From positions 1,550,001 to 1,614,000 of the forward strand of contig JABMLP010000004.1 in the NCBI GenBank assembly GCA_013176395.1: a DNA stretch of 64,000 nt, in the 5' to 3' direction. Positions 12,301 through 23,437 of this stretch are shown one piece after another. The DNA comes from Venturia oleaginea (Eukaryota; Ascomycota; Dothideomycetes; Venturiales; Venturiaceae). The notes beneath the pieces were generated by a model. It made no database searches. It was not told where the DNA came from and worked only from the letters and a program-made list of their open reading frames with translations. Position 1 is the stretch's first letter. Each line of letters starts with the position of its first letter. The translations under genes were made by a program, and so were the position numbers.

Positions 12301-13170
12301 GGAGTTGTTCTCGACCCATACCATATAGAGGTCCCCAAGGAAGTGGTTTTCCTTCTTCTATAGGTATTTCGTGATCAATCCCAGGGCGATGCGGTGGTAG
12401 TCTCTCGGCCCTTTTAGGATCAAAGACAGCAGCGTACTTATGAAACCTCTTAGGTAGCAATTCCAGTATTTGCTCTGTTGTCAAAGGGACTTTCGGCTTC
12501 AAGGCAATATCAATATCTCGAAGAGTAACAGCAAATACTCTAGACGCGTCTTTGATTTTCTCAAGTGTAGAAGTGACAAGGCGGTGGAATCTTACGGGCG
12601 CTACTTGTTGTATATCAAGTTTGTCTTCAAATTTAGCATCGCGAATGCTAATCCCGTTTGCAAAGGTAAGAGTACCTTTAGATTCATTGATAACGGCTTT
12701 GGTGTCCTTGAGAAAAGGCCTGCCTAGTAGAAGATCCTCAAATTGTCCCGGGACTATATAAGCAAAAGCGTTGCATATAAGTCCCCCTAAATCTAGGTTC
12801 AACTTCGCAATTTTTGTCACTTGGGTCTGTCCTTCTTCCTTAAGAACTCCACCTATAGTACGCGGACTAATAGGGAGTACTTCAAGGTCCATCTGCGAAG
12901 CTTTCTCCTCGTTTATTGATGCGTAGCAGCTAGATCCATTATCAAGGAGAGTTTTAAGAGAGTATATATCGTTCACTATAGTATTTGTGTAGAAAAGGCG
13001 GGAGAGCATCTTGGGTCTGAACTGCTCCCATTCTTTTTCTATCCGAGAACGGTGTGAATCAGTGTCTTTGTTCGAATTCAAAATACTATTTACTCTCTCA
13101 ATTGACTCCTTTGACAATTTTGCTCTATCTACTCTACGCCTCCATCCACGACTTTGGATAGAGGCTACTC
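9332..13170 (-). pseudogene. Pol polyprotein of element 1, interrupted by one nonsense codon
   Basis: Ty3/Gypsy polyprotein for reverse transcription and integration. The frame is open from about 13170 to 9332 except for one TAG at 11672..11674. It lies between IKAIKE and ERPTTLRG, where relatives (including element 2 in this window) have Trp. In order: aspartic protease with LDNGSS; RT with CVDYRALN, LDVNAAF and the catalytic YLDD; RNase H with EPDASG and IHDKEL; integrase HHCC finger (HPGRE ... CDVCG) and DDE core (VDFI, SDRDTQF, ERRNQEVE); and a C-terminal chromodomain ending LVKWVGY...WEPLSEL. The chromodomain marks it as a chromovirus. The stop is TGG to TAG, that is CpA to TpA on the other strand, the change favoured by RIP. 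Pol lies in the -1 frame relative to gag and overlaps its end, so expression would need a frameshift. Confidence 0.9.
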
Positions 13171-14188
13171 TTTTTCCGAGTAGTCCTCTTCTTCAACTTC
13201 TTCATTCTCCTCAGTGGTTCCTTTGGCCCTTTTTGAACCAAGTTGCGTGACTCTTTCTACCTCTGTATCCAACCAGCAGTCTTTCATTCTATGGCCGGCC
13301 TTCCCACAGCGTAAGCAGAGGTTATTTGCCTTCCTATATTCATAGGCTTTAGACGAAATTTTTAACTTGTTTACGCGTGTAGGCTCCCAGTCCATAGCGT
13401 TCAGATCTTTAAAAGACTTCTCTTTATCTCTGAATCGTAACTTATCTTCTGAGGAAGAGAGCATCTTTGCTGTAGTGATTTGCATACTTGTATTCAAAAG
13501 ATCGGACACAAACTGCTGGTAGGAGGTACTCTGAGATTGGCCTATTCTCTGGTTTCGCAGCTCTTGATTTATTGCTTTGTGTAGAAATGCAATTTTAACA
13601 GCGTCAGGCCAAGTCATTCCTCCAGCATTAGCAAGAGTGGTTTCAAAACGGGGAAGAAAAGAGAAGAAGGGTTCTTTCTCTTTTTGTTTGATTGTGGACA
13701 GGCTTACAGTAGCTCTTTGTTGTTGTACTGGATCGCCATAGAAGTTGTCCATATACTGTAACAATTTCTGTCCCGTTTTATCTTCCTCTGGAGCTGTCTT
13801 TACGTAGGCCAGAGTAGCCTGAGCTGCGGAGCCTCGTAGAGAGGAGAAGATGTAGGCAAATTGGTTCCTACTATCCCCTATAGACTCTGCGTCTATCTCC
13901 AACTTCATCCTTGCTTGTTGAAACCACTGAGCCCATTCAGAACGCTTGCCATCAAATTCTTGGAGCTTAGGAAGTACAGCTTTCTTCCTATGTATTCTGT
14001 CTTTTTGTGAATTCTTAGTCTCTTGTCCTTCTACTACGTTCTCAGAGCGAGTAGTGTTAGGTAAGATTGTAAGGAATACGCGTAATAGCATCGTTCTGAA
14101 TGGCTAGTTGATGTTGTAATGCTGCCATAGCTTCTTGTAGGGCTTGGGGTTCTTGAGGAACTCTTTGTTCCTGATCTTCTCCTTCCAT
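13165..14188 (-). pseudogene. Gag of element 1, with a frameshift near its start
   Basis: Capsid/nucleocapsid protein. The larger frame runs 14091..13165 and ends with a CCHC zinc knuckle CLRCGKAGHRMKDC (CX2CX4HX4C) and an acidic tail. A typical gag N-terminus (Gln-rich helix, ALQEAMAALQHQL) starts at the ATG at 14186..14188 in another frame and meets a TAA at 14057..14059. The two frames overlap between 14091 and 14057. One base indel would join them into about 340 aa, a usual gag size. The alternative is that translation begins at the internal ATG (14091) and the upstream frame is leader; the matching character of the upstream peptide makes a lesion more likely. Confidence 0.75.
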
Positions 14189-14472
14189 ATTTTCACCTAT
14201 GAGAGATAATAGAGAGCACTACTATACACACTCCTAGGCTCTACTCTAGAGATTTGCTAGGCAGTATAGAGTCAATGCCTATTAGTATAGGAAGGTGACT
14301 ATAGAATCCCAGAAGGATTTTTACACTATAGTCCGCTCTGCAATCCTTATTACTAAGGACAGAGCTCCCAGGGACTGTGAAGGCCAAGTGTATTAAATCT
14401 CTCTTCCTAGCTCTTTCTTTCCTCAGCTTATTACAGCTTCAACTCCTAAGACTACGCTGTCTTAGGATGACC

Positions 14473-14797
14473 TGCCCTTGCTTCTTGGAGATTCCAGCAC
14501 GTTCTAGAAAATCTCAGTTTGAATTCTCTTGAATTCTCTTTTTGGATTGGCCCTTTCGGTTGGCCCTTGCTTCTTGGAGATTCTAGCACCTTCTAGAAAA
14601 TCTCAGCTTGAATTCTCTTGAATTCCCTTTTTGTTTGGCCCTTGAGGTTGGCCCTTGAAGTTGGCCTTTGAGGTTGGCCCTTGCTTCTTGAGTTAGGACA
14701 AGTGTCCTCTTCTTGAAATTCCTTTCTGTTTGGCCCTTGAGGTTGGCCCTCGCTTCTTGGATTAGGACAAGTGTCCTCTTCTTGAAATTCCTTTTTG
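14473..14797. repeat. Tandem repeats in the leader of element 1
   Basis: Two imperfect tandem families lie between gag and the 5' LTR. A unit of about 75 bp with TTCTAGAAAATCTCAG and TTGAATTCTCTTGAATTC is present twice (about 14473-14545 and 14561-14636). A unit of about 65 bp with TTAGGACAAGTGTCCTCTTC is present twice (about 14672-14731 and 14736-14797). Short TTGGCCCTTGAGG units sit between. They lie in the untranslated leader. Confidence 0.75.
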
Positions 14798-14839
14798 GAG
14801 CTTGCTCTCTGTGAGCCTTTCTTCCTTTGTAAGACTGAG

Positions 14840-14850
14840 GTACTTAGATA
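14840..14850 (-). other. Primer-binding site of element 1, self-primer type
   Basis: Read on the sense strand, TATCTAAGTAC begins one base inside the 5' LTR. It is the exact reverse complement of GTACTTAGATA within the LTR (5' copy at 14912..14922, 3' copy at 9060..9070). The match is exactly 11 nt, the length of the Tf1 self-primer. No tRNA match was recognised, though it could not be searched. Confidence 0.75.
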
Positions 14851-14851
14851 A

Positions 14852-15183
14852 TGTAAGAGTTCAACCCTCAAAGGTGTTTCGCAAGTGAGGGAAGACAGCT
14901 TATATTTCAAGTATCTAAGTACAGAGAAGAAAGTGTAAGTACAGGAAGGATAGCTAGTATATATAATCCTCCTCTTACAATAGATCCTTCTAGAAAGTAT
15001 CTTTAAATGGAAACGTGACAGCTTGCAAAATAGAACATGGCAGCTTGCGAAATAGAACATGACAGCTTGCAAAATAGAACATGACAGCTTGCAAAATAGA
15101 ACATGACAGCTTGCAGAATAACAAGAGAACAATTGGAAATCCAGTCATGGATAAGCTAGAGAGAAGGATTCCATCCCTTAACA
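14852..15183 (-). repeat. 5' LTR of element 1
   Basis: 332 bp, apparently identical to the 3' copy. A TATATA lies about 40 nt upstream (sense strand) of the GTACTTAGATA at 14922..14912. That is a sensible promoter spacing if transcripts begin there, as self-priming predicts. Confidence 0.95.
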
Positions 15184-15194
15184 CCGTGGGCAGG

Positions 15195-15505
15195 TGTAAG
15201 AGTTCAACCCTCAAAGGTGTTTCGCAAGTGAGAGAAGACTGCTTGTATTTCAAAGTATCTAAGTACAGAGAAGAAAGTGTAAATACAGGAAGGATAGCTC
15301 GTATAAATAATCCTCCTCTTACAATAGATCCTTCTAGAAAGTATCTTTAAATGGAAACGTGACAGCTTGCGAAATAGAACATGGCAGCTTGCGAAATAGA
15401 ACATGACAGCTTGCAAAATAGAACATGACAGCTTGCAGAATAACAAGAGAACAATTGGAAATCCAGTCATGGATAAGCTAGAGAGAAGGATTCCATCCCT
15501 TAACA
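15195..15505. repeat. Solo LTR of the element 1 family
   Basis: 311 bp, same family as the element 1 LTRs but with several substitutions and only four copies of the 22-bp tandem unit instead of five; the 21-bp size difference is one lost unit plus a one-base insertion. It is flanked by its own target duplication GCAGG (15190..15194 and 15506..15510), so it derives from a separate older insertion that lost its body by LTR recombination. It begins only 6 bp after the CCGTG duplication of element 1. Confidence 0.93.
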
Positions 15506-15510
15506 GCAGG

Positions 15511-15990
15511 ATATCACAACGGTGTTGTACATTCGATGATCTCTTGACCTCGACATCCGCGAAACTTCTTTCGAGAAGGCTAAGCAGATACTGGTAGTAT
15601 CAAGATCCATGATAGTCTAATATTGGCCACCCAAGATAACGAGTTGAAAAATTGATCGTGGTACATAGCAAAGGAGAACATGGCGGTAGTTTCAACATTA
15701 TGCATTCGTAGGTTCTAGAAATCTAATAGAATCCAAAGCTCTGAGGCGGCATAAATCCGCCCATCTAATATCCAACAACCCTAACATCTGACCATAGAGA
15801 AATGACAATCAACGGTGAAAATATGTGCAAAGAATAGTTCGTGACAGGTAATGCGGATGCTTTTGAGGATGAGAGTAAGAAAGGCATGAAGACCGGAATA
15901 GCCAAGGATATACAAACAGCAGCCCTGTATGCCACGGAAGGAAGACCGAGGGTTGTGTTGAGAAGAGAGCAATGACGGATAACCTCCAGG
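15511..15990. other. Intergenic, 3' side of the glycerol-3-phosphate dehydrogenase gene
   Basis: 480 bp with no supported gene; presumably 3' UTR of the minus-strand gene ending at 15991. Confidence 0.4.
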
Positions 15991-18342
15991 TTATTTGTTC
16001 GCAGGTGAATCCTTCCTCATAGTAGGGTTTTGTCCCTTTGCAATCTTGGAGTCGCTCTCGAGAAGGTCGGCTGGCTTGTCGTGACGAGCGTAGAGCTTGT
16101 ACTCTTCATCTACAAATGTATATTAGTACTGGAACAGCGACGAGGAGGAAAAGTCAGTGCTTACCTGGGTATTCGCCTACTTTTCCATTTTCTACATCAG
16201 CTCTTGACAGAGAAAGTTTGCTCTTTGGCAGTCCCATGCTGGCTAAGAAGGCGACAGAGTCCTTCCACTCGCGGTCTCTTCGGCCTAGGTCCCACTTGAG
16301 CTCCTCTGCCATCAAGTCAATGACCATAGGTAAAGCCTCAAGTGCTGCCTGGGCGTTCAAAAAAGCAAGGCGCGTTCTTCTGGCGAGGACATCGACAGCA
16401 CGCTCAGCATACTCGTGCCTGACAGCATATCGAACCTCGCCGTCAACGAAGGGGTACAGTGGCGAGATACGCTTGCCACGGATTGGATAACGGGTTTCGG
16501 TTGGAGCACACAGTGATCCCACTGACCAAGCACGATCGCCATAGGACTCACAAAGATGCTTGGCGACTTCGGTCTCAAGTCCGAAGTGCTGGATGAGGTT
16601 GATGAATAGAGTCTTCGAAAATCCGTGAGCGCCAACAAGCCGCACTCGATGAGTTTGGCATGTTCCGTCGTAGAAAGCCGAGTCATCGATCGCTTCAGTG
16701 CCAGATACACGAGGAGGATTCGTCAATACCTTGGGCTTGAGTCCGAACTCCTTGATAGCTTCGTCGACGGTTTGTTCGGCCATTTCGCGGTATGTCGTCC
16801 ATTTGCCACCAGCGCAAGTGAGAAGGCCAGAGTCAGAGAGAGTGATGAGATGGTTTCGGACGAGTCCTTCGGTCTTCTTGGCTTTTGGGTCACGAACAAG
16901 CGGTCGAATGCCAGACCATGCAGCGAGCACATCGCCACGACGGACGTCAATATCAGGTTGCAAGTAACCACGGATTTCGGAAAGAATCCATTCGATCTCC
17001 TCCTCGCCAGCGATGGGATTTTGAGCAACATCGGTAGGGGCGTCAGTGGTACCGGCGATAGTATTTCCCTGCCAGGGCAAGAAGAAGATGACGCGACCGT
17101 CAGAGGTATTTGGGTCGATTAAGCCCATGTCGGAAGGGCTGAAGTAACCTGGTAGAATAACATGAACACCGGAGCTGGGTGCAACGATTTCTTGGACAGT
17201 TGGCTCGTCCATCTTTCGAATGGAATCGGTGAATGGACCGGTCGCGTTAATAACACCTCTTGCGCGGATTTTGATGTCTTCGGATTTCTTTCCATCCAAC
17301 TCTTGAATTTTGTCCTTGACAGTGGCACCATTCAAACGACCGTTGGCGTCCTTTGACAAGCCCGTGACTTCGACGTGGTTCAGGACAGTGGCTCCGTAAA
17401 GAGCTGCTGTCATTGCTATCGAAACGTTCATGCGAGAGTCGTTGTGTGCGCCATCTGTAGATATTAGTCGGTGGACGGTGATCATCGATTCGATGAAGAC
17501 TGACCGTAGTAGACCAAAGCTCCTTTCAATCCTTCTTTTCTCAACATGGGGAATGCGTCCAAAGCTTTACTTCTCGTCAAAAAGTAAGAACTTTCGATGT
17601 TTTCAGATCCAGCGAGAAAGTCGTAAAACTTAGTTCCAGCCCAGAAGTATGGTGCTTTCCACCAGCTGTCTAGAGGAATCATGATAGGAAGCCACATGGA
17701 AAGATGAGGTGCAGTGTCCAAAAAATATCGGCGTTCTCTAAGTGCCTCTTTAACCAGTTTGTATCTAGTTGAAATTAGTTGTTGAAATTTATGAACCAGA
17801 TTCTCAACTTACTGGTTATAATCGAGTTCCCATACTGCCTTTTCCAGATATCGCACACCACCATGAACCAATTTCGTACTTTTGCTGCTTGTTCCACTGC
17901 TGAAATCATCGCGTTCGACACACGCAACCCTCAATCCTCGAGTTGCCGCATCAAGAGCAATTCCAGCTCCTGTTGCACCACCTCCGATAATGAGCAGATC
18001 GTAGATGTCTTCATCGCTGGGCTCAGCGACGGTTTTTAGAGTCTCCTTGTTACCTTTGAGTATTCCAGCAACTTTGCTCTCTGCGCCCTCGACAGCCGAA
18101 GTTATGAATCCACCACTTCGCTTGAGGTCTGTGATCTGATCTTCGCGGGATTTTACTCCAGGGAAGTTTGGAGGTCTGAAGATCCCACCTTCACCATAGG
18201 TCGGAGGAGGAACGGCAGCAGCTTCTGAGCCAGGAATATCCCTAGGTCGATAGGATACATAAAGTATGCCGCTACCTACAGCTCCAGCGCCAGCAGTATA
18301 TAAAAGAGGCTTTAAGAAGCGCGTCGATCGTCGAGCAGCCAT
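15991..18342 (-). CDS. GUT2: FAD-dependent glycerol-3-phosphate dehydrogenase, mitochondrial
   Basis: Oxidises sn-glycerol 3-phosphate to dihydroxyacetone phosphate and passes electrons to ubiquinone at the outer face of the inner mitochondrial membrane (glycerol use and the G3P shuttle). Four exons, complement(15991..16109), (16165..17454), (17505..17764) and (17813..18342), give 732 aa. Introns are 55, 50 and 48 nt. The basic N-terminus followed by one hydrophobic segment (about 13-29) fits import and membrane anchoring. The Rossmann FAD motif [18 protein letters not shown] is at about 115-132, followed by [19 protein letters not shown]. The C-terminal domain of alpha-glycerophosphate oxidase type ends [20 protein letters not shown]. 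Length fits filamentous fungal Gut2. The last exon is short (119 nt) and carries no EF hand. Assignment is firm. Confidence 0.93.
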
Positions 18343-21300
18343 GGTAAAAGAGTGTAGGGAGAAAGAATGGAGGGATCAGAGGAGGGAACGATGGGACATA
18401 TATACGGAATCGAAGTCTTCGCGTCGTCGACGGTTCAATGCCTTCGAAGTGACGGGTTAGCACATGCTCGGCATGAAGTCCGCGTCTGAGGAGGAAGCTT
18501 ACATGCAGCGGCTGAGGCGTGGTTGAGAGGAAGAAAAGGAGGAGTCTTTCTCGCAGAGATGTCCGTGGCCACGGGTTCTCGTTAGGAATATCAATGGCAC
18601 GTTGACCGAGGAGTGCAGAACAGACGTCTGCATTTTGATGGAGGATTTGTCGTACCAAGCAAATCCCATATGATGTCGACACCGTTTTCGGAGGTGAGTC
18701 CATTTGCTTGGCAGCTTACGTTTGCTCTCAACTCGAGGATATTCATTAACAACACATGATACATCTATCCCATCGAAGATTCTCATCAAGTGAAATGCTT
18801 CATCAGATTGCCTTCAATTCATTGTATTTGCCGGTATGGCGGTACAAACCCAGATCACCGACTTTCCACAGTGGGATACACGTCCAACTTGCCAAACAGA
18901 GCGACCTTCACCCATCCATCAACCCACCACTTGCACCATCATCATCTCGCACTCAAAGCGAGCTGTCAAAGCCAAAAACTCTGCTGAACTTCTCCTTCCT
19001 GCTCCCTCTCGCGAAACTTTGGGATTGTATCCTCATAAGCCCTTCGGTTCCCATTAGTCCGATCACGCCCTCTTAGACTCTCCGCTGCTTTGGGAATTGC
19101 TCAATTTTTCCATGATATCTATCAATTCCAGTTGCGCTGGCCAATGCTGAAGGTACTTTGGCAAGTGCTTTGGGGTGTGATTCTAGCAAAACCGAGCCAT
19201 CATCACCAATTCCTAGGCCTGCATTCACACGCATACGGCACCGCGACTTAGCACCAAAGGCAGGGCCCAGGACGGAGAGATTTACGTCACAAGCGGTTGT
19301 GTTTGAGTGGGCAGAAAGCCATGCCTGGTGTTTCTGACAAGCCGCTCAGTGTCTGGGTAAAGATTCGGGACTTCCACCGAACGCATCAAATGTCCTCAAA
19401 ACCACCAGCACTAGGTTGCAGATGCTCGGCTTTACAGAAGACCGATCAATGAAACTCAGAGAAGCGACTATGTCGCAGTCGGTTGATTACCGTTGCCATC
19501 ATCGGGCCATGGACTGCAAATACAGTTCCTCAAACTCGCTCCTAGACACTCGCTTCCACAGCTGGTATGTCTCCGTAAGTATGACTTTAGATTCGACGAA
19601 CTAGAATCGACCAACAAGAAATTTGCGTTGTGCTCCTGAGCAGGTTGCGAAGTACTCTTGATCGTGTCTCGGGGTGTTCAGAAAATGACCGAAGGACAAT
19701 TGCGAGTCGTGCACAGGTTTGATCGGTTATTGCAACTGCGTCAACCTTGCGAAGAGTATGAAACCGCGAGCTGGAGAATGGTATCCTAAGGCGTCGATAC
19801 GATATTAAAGGATCCGATGAGTTGGGAGAAAGGGTACTGGGATTCCGGCTTTCGATCCACCTACACTGAAGCTGTTAGCGAAATTGCCTTCGATGAGCGG
19901 TACTATTTGCATATCCTACCTAATCATTTACTGCGGCTTATTACCCATCACGTAACCAGATAGTATTGGCGGGGATAGAATTTCAATTTGCTAGGAAAAG
20001 CCAGCGAAATTTCCGTCAGCAACCTAAGGAACCCGCTGCCGTGGAGTGTGGTGATGGAGGAATAGAGATGTTATGGTGTAATGCCAGATAGGAAAATATT
20101 TGGGGACAATAGCAGAAAGAGCTACGAACTATATCGACAGATGCCGCGCCTGAGATGACGGTTTGCGTACCACGATTGGACCTGGATCTGTCGAGTCTGT
20201 TGCAAGTGGAATGCCGGGACTATGCTAGTCGGAGGATCTGCGCATCTCTTTAGACAAGGGCACGATTCCTTTAAATCTCGAATATGCCGCACTCTCTTTG
20301 CCCGTGCAGAGGATTGCTACTGTGAACCGAAAGCCGTGTTGTGGATGTATGCTGGGCTCGAGCCGGGATAGGTACAGTTGCCAAGCTGGAGATGATGTGA
20401 AGAGCAAGGAATGGAATAAATATTGTGCCGCTCGGCTGTAGTCTTTATTGTGTCTATGAGATTTGGGGTGGTTGTGGTGGTAAGTCCTGAGAAGACCGCG
20501 CTGTGGAAAGGACCATCCAAAACAACGTCTATCTCCCATCGTGCTAACCCGAACAGGGAGTCGACATTCGCCAGCCATAACGATGGCATAAAAAACATTT
20601 TGAATTTAGTGAAGCATTCCAACATAATAGCGGTCTAATCATCTCGATCCTGAATGACTTTACTACACATCAAGACGCGATTTTGGTCGTCTTCTCATGC
20701 TGCTGGCAGTTCTCTTCAGAGCACCACAACGACTGCCGCCAACAACGCTTAAATCACAATTAGTACAGATGAAGTCAATTTGGACATGTTCCAAGACCAT
20801 GTCCTATGAAGTGCAAGTCTCCTCCTGTTGTGATGGTTGCAGTATTGGCGTGCGGTGTCCTGAGCTCGGCCGAAAGCATCTAGAAAAGACCACTTCATAA
20901 ATGATGTATTCACATAGTACATCAAAAGCGTCCTCATGGCTTAGCTGGAGGCAAGGTAAGTCTGGTAAATTGTGTCCCAGTCACGACCCAAAACTGAGTC
21001 TAGGTAAGTTCGCCTGGTTGGTTCGCCATTCGGTACCGGACTTGCCCCCCGCCATATATCCCGCCATTCTGATTGCAGCGAAAGCGCATCTATTATCTAC
21101 GGAAGAACAGCCTAGGAACCGAGGGCGAAGCTCGAGAAGTAATCTTCTCCACTATTGTGGCAGACTCAATCCGAAGCATTCTGTACCTGTCGCCCACAAA
21201 GTATGGTCTTGCAGGGAGTCTTGAGTGTTTTTTTTTATCTCGATGGTCCTTGGACCCCAGTACCACTGTATCACGACGTATGTTAGCTACCAGCCCACCC

Positions 21301-22709
21301 GTATCATTCTCAACCAGATTTCGAGAAGCTGCGTGTTCGATCTTGCATGGGCGCAAAAGAATTCATTTTTGCTTCGTCGCCGGCGATATATGTTCAGTTG
21401 CACGTCTGCGCAGTGTAAAGCTACGTATCGAATCTATTTCACGTTTTGAGATCGAGGTAGATCGAGGTAGTTCTTCCAATCAAAATGGGAATCAATTCTT
21501 TGTTTGCAAAGACCAGAGCTTGCTTACTTGTTCGCTTGATGCGGACCGAAGATCTGGTCATTCCAATCTTCGGTGTCAAAGCAGGAGCCCTCCAAAGACA
21601 GGATGTGACCAATCAATAATGCTAGGCATGATCTTCACTACATCTTGAGGACACTCCGAGTTTCGTTTTCGGCTTAGCGAATTGTTTCATCTCAACCATT
21701 CCTTCCCCGAGCGAGCTGTTTGCAAAATGGTCAGGCGCGAAGCTCATGATGGCCAATCTTAGCGGGGATCAAGTATCCTCCCCAGCCCCCCGTCGGATTC
21801 AAAAGATGTAGCTGGGGAGTTGGGAGGGTCTTCTCGTTCGAGCACCCAATACGAATTTGGCTCTGGCCTCCTTCGTTATGGCTTCACGGCAAGCTGCATA
21901 ATCTCGCCACCAACTACCAGGTAATTCGAAGCTGCTCTTTGGGCGCTTAAGCCCCAAGGAAGTCTTTATTCTTCATGTGTAATCATTCAGCGACAAACGA
22001 ATACAGATTTGCAATGCTCTGTTTCCATCCTTCTTTCGATATCTAGACGTACTTGGGATGGTATCTTACCAAGGCAGAATATTTTGTTCGATTTCTTGCC
22101 CGGTCCAGACCCTTTCCTCTTGCATTCAGCATTGATTGTTCGTCAACAGTCTACCATTGATATTTTTTGCAGAACTGGTAGTCCGAAGCCTGAACTCAGC
22201 TCGTTTGGGCAACCAATCACCAACTTTCGACTCTGTTGAATATTCTTTCAACCCGAATCCTTTGGAGAGTTCGTACAGTCGGCCAATCACAGTATATCCA
22301 AGGACCATACAAGCGCTAGTTCCTCGGGTAGGCTCATTGTCTCGATTTGCTTTTCTCGCACTTCCTACATCCGACATTGTATCGTTTATCTTCTTTCTCA
22401 AAGCTAGCACACATTGTTCACTACTTCTCAATATCATTGGTTGCATGTTGCATACAGATTCCCTTTTCGTGTAGTGGACCGATGGCAACGGCACGGCGCG
22501 CGCCAACGTGCATGACGGATGCATCGAGACTGACACTAGGAGGCTCAACGATAAGTGGGTCTAGTGAGAAAGATACATGAATCATACCTATCTAGCCCGA
22601 AGCTGACAAAGATCGAGATAGTATATTTAGCTACATTCCCCTTATTAAACTCAGTTCTTCCACCGAGTACTATGCTCAAACATTACCCTTAGCCACCCGC
22701 ACGGAAGCC
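18343..22709. other. 4.4-kb region without a supported gene
   Basis: Both strands were read. Open frames are short, lack recognisable domains and show no consistent intron-exon path. The first few hundred bases must contain the GUT2 promoter. It may also hold an unannotated non-coding transcript or a decayed gene or transposon; nothing positive supports either. Confidence 0.45.
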
Positions 22710-23353
22710 ATGACAGAGTCATTGTCGAGACCAACAACCAAATGCGAACTCGTTCCCATCAATTTACACAACGAAGATGAGTTTGAAGAACTACGACAGC
22801 AGCGGACTATTTGCGGATGGAACTTCGATACCCCTGTTCTCGAAGAATGGAGAGAAGCAACAACCCAAAAGACAAAATCAATGTTCTGGATCACCATTTC
22901 TTCGCTACCAGAGAATCCCTCGAGCTCACCCCCACCTGAATCTACCTCTTCGGCCGGACCAGCATCCCAAATAGTCGGCCACATCTCCCTCGATTCTATC
23001 GCCTCACCACCCGACCTCACCCTCGCTACCCACACCACCGCGGCGGCGGTCTCGGTCGCTCCGCCATGCAACTCGTCGAGTCATATGCGACTGAGGAACC
23101 ATACGGGAGTTCTAAATGTAAGATCATTGCGTTGACGACGTTGGATAAGAGGTATACAGAGGACGATGAGTGGAGGACTATGTGGTCGAGGTTGCATGAA
23201 CCATTGGAGGCGCCGGTGAGGGGGAGTAGTAATGAGGCTTGGTATGAGAGGATGGGGTATGTTAAGTGGAAGGATGAGGGGAGGTATGCGCAGAAGATGG
23301 GGGATGGGGAGGTTGTTAAGTTGGTTGGTAGTTTTTTGAGGAAGAAGGTGTGA
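22710..23353 (+). pseudogene. GNAT N-acetyltransferase, probably broken by an internal deletion
   Basis: N-terminal part (22710 onward) reads MTESLSRPTTKCELVPI ... ICGWNF ... MFWITIS ... IVGHISLDSI, the first half of a fungal GCN5-related acetyltransferase. The second half, in another frame (about 23040..23353), has the acetyl-CoA loop HRGGGLGRSAM (GNAT motif A, R/Q-x-x-G-x-G/A) and the end YERMGYVKWKDEGRYAQ. In this family a strand of about 15-20 residues lies between the two parts. Here it is missing and the frame changes within the same few bases (about 23025-23045). No GT-AG intron fits. A deletion with frameshift is the simplest explanation; an assembly error is possible. Substrate unknown. 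Confidence 0.55.
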
Positions 23354-23437
23354 TGAATGAGGTGGTGGTTGGATGATGCTTTTGTTGTGGAAATCTTCGT
23401 TCGAATTTGGTTATGCTGGGTTTAGTAGTGATATTGT

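Larger units (their letters stand above)
9000..15183 (-). mobile_element. Ty3/Gypsy chromovirus LTR retrotransposon, full length, recent but defective (element 1)
   Basis: A 6,184-bp element read on the minus strand. The two 332-bp LTRs (9000..9331 and 14852..15183) look identical by eye over their full length and start and end TG...CA. It is flanked by the 5-bp target duplication CCGTG (8995..8999 and 15184..15188). Order in the sense direction: LTR, primer-binding site, repeat-rich leader, gag, pol (protease, RT, RNase H, integrase with HHCC and DDE, chromodomain), polypurine tract, LTR. Identical LTRs mean a very recent insertion, yet gag has a frameshift and pol one in-frame TAG. It must therefore have moved with help or been hit after insertion. 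Confidence 0.95.

Noticed and set aside
14593..15253. Open frames in the LTRs with repeated LSCSILQAVMFYF-type peptides
   Set aside because: They come from the 22-bp tandem unit, which is open because it lacks stops in one frame; the same peptides appear in all three LTR copies.
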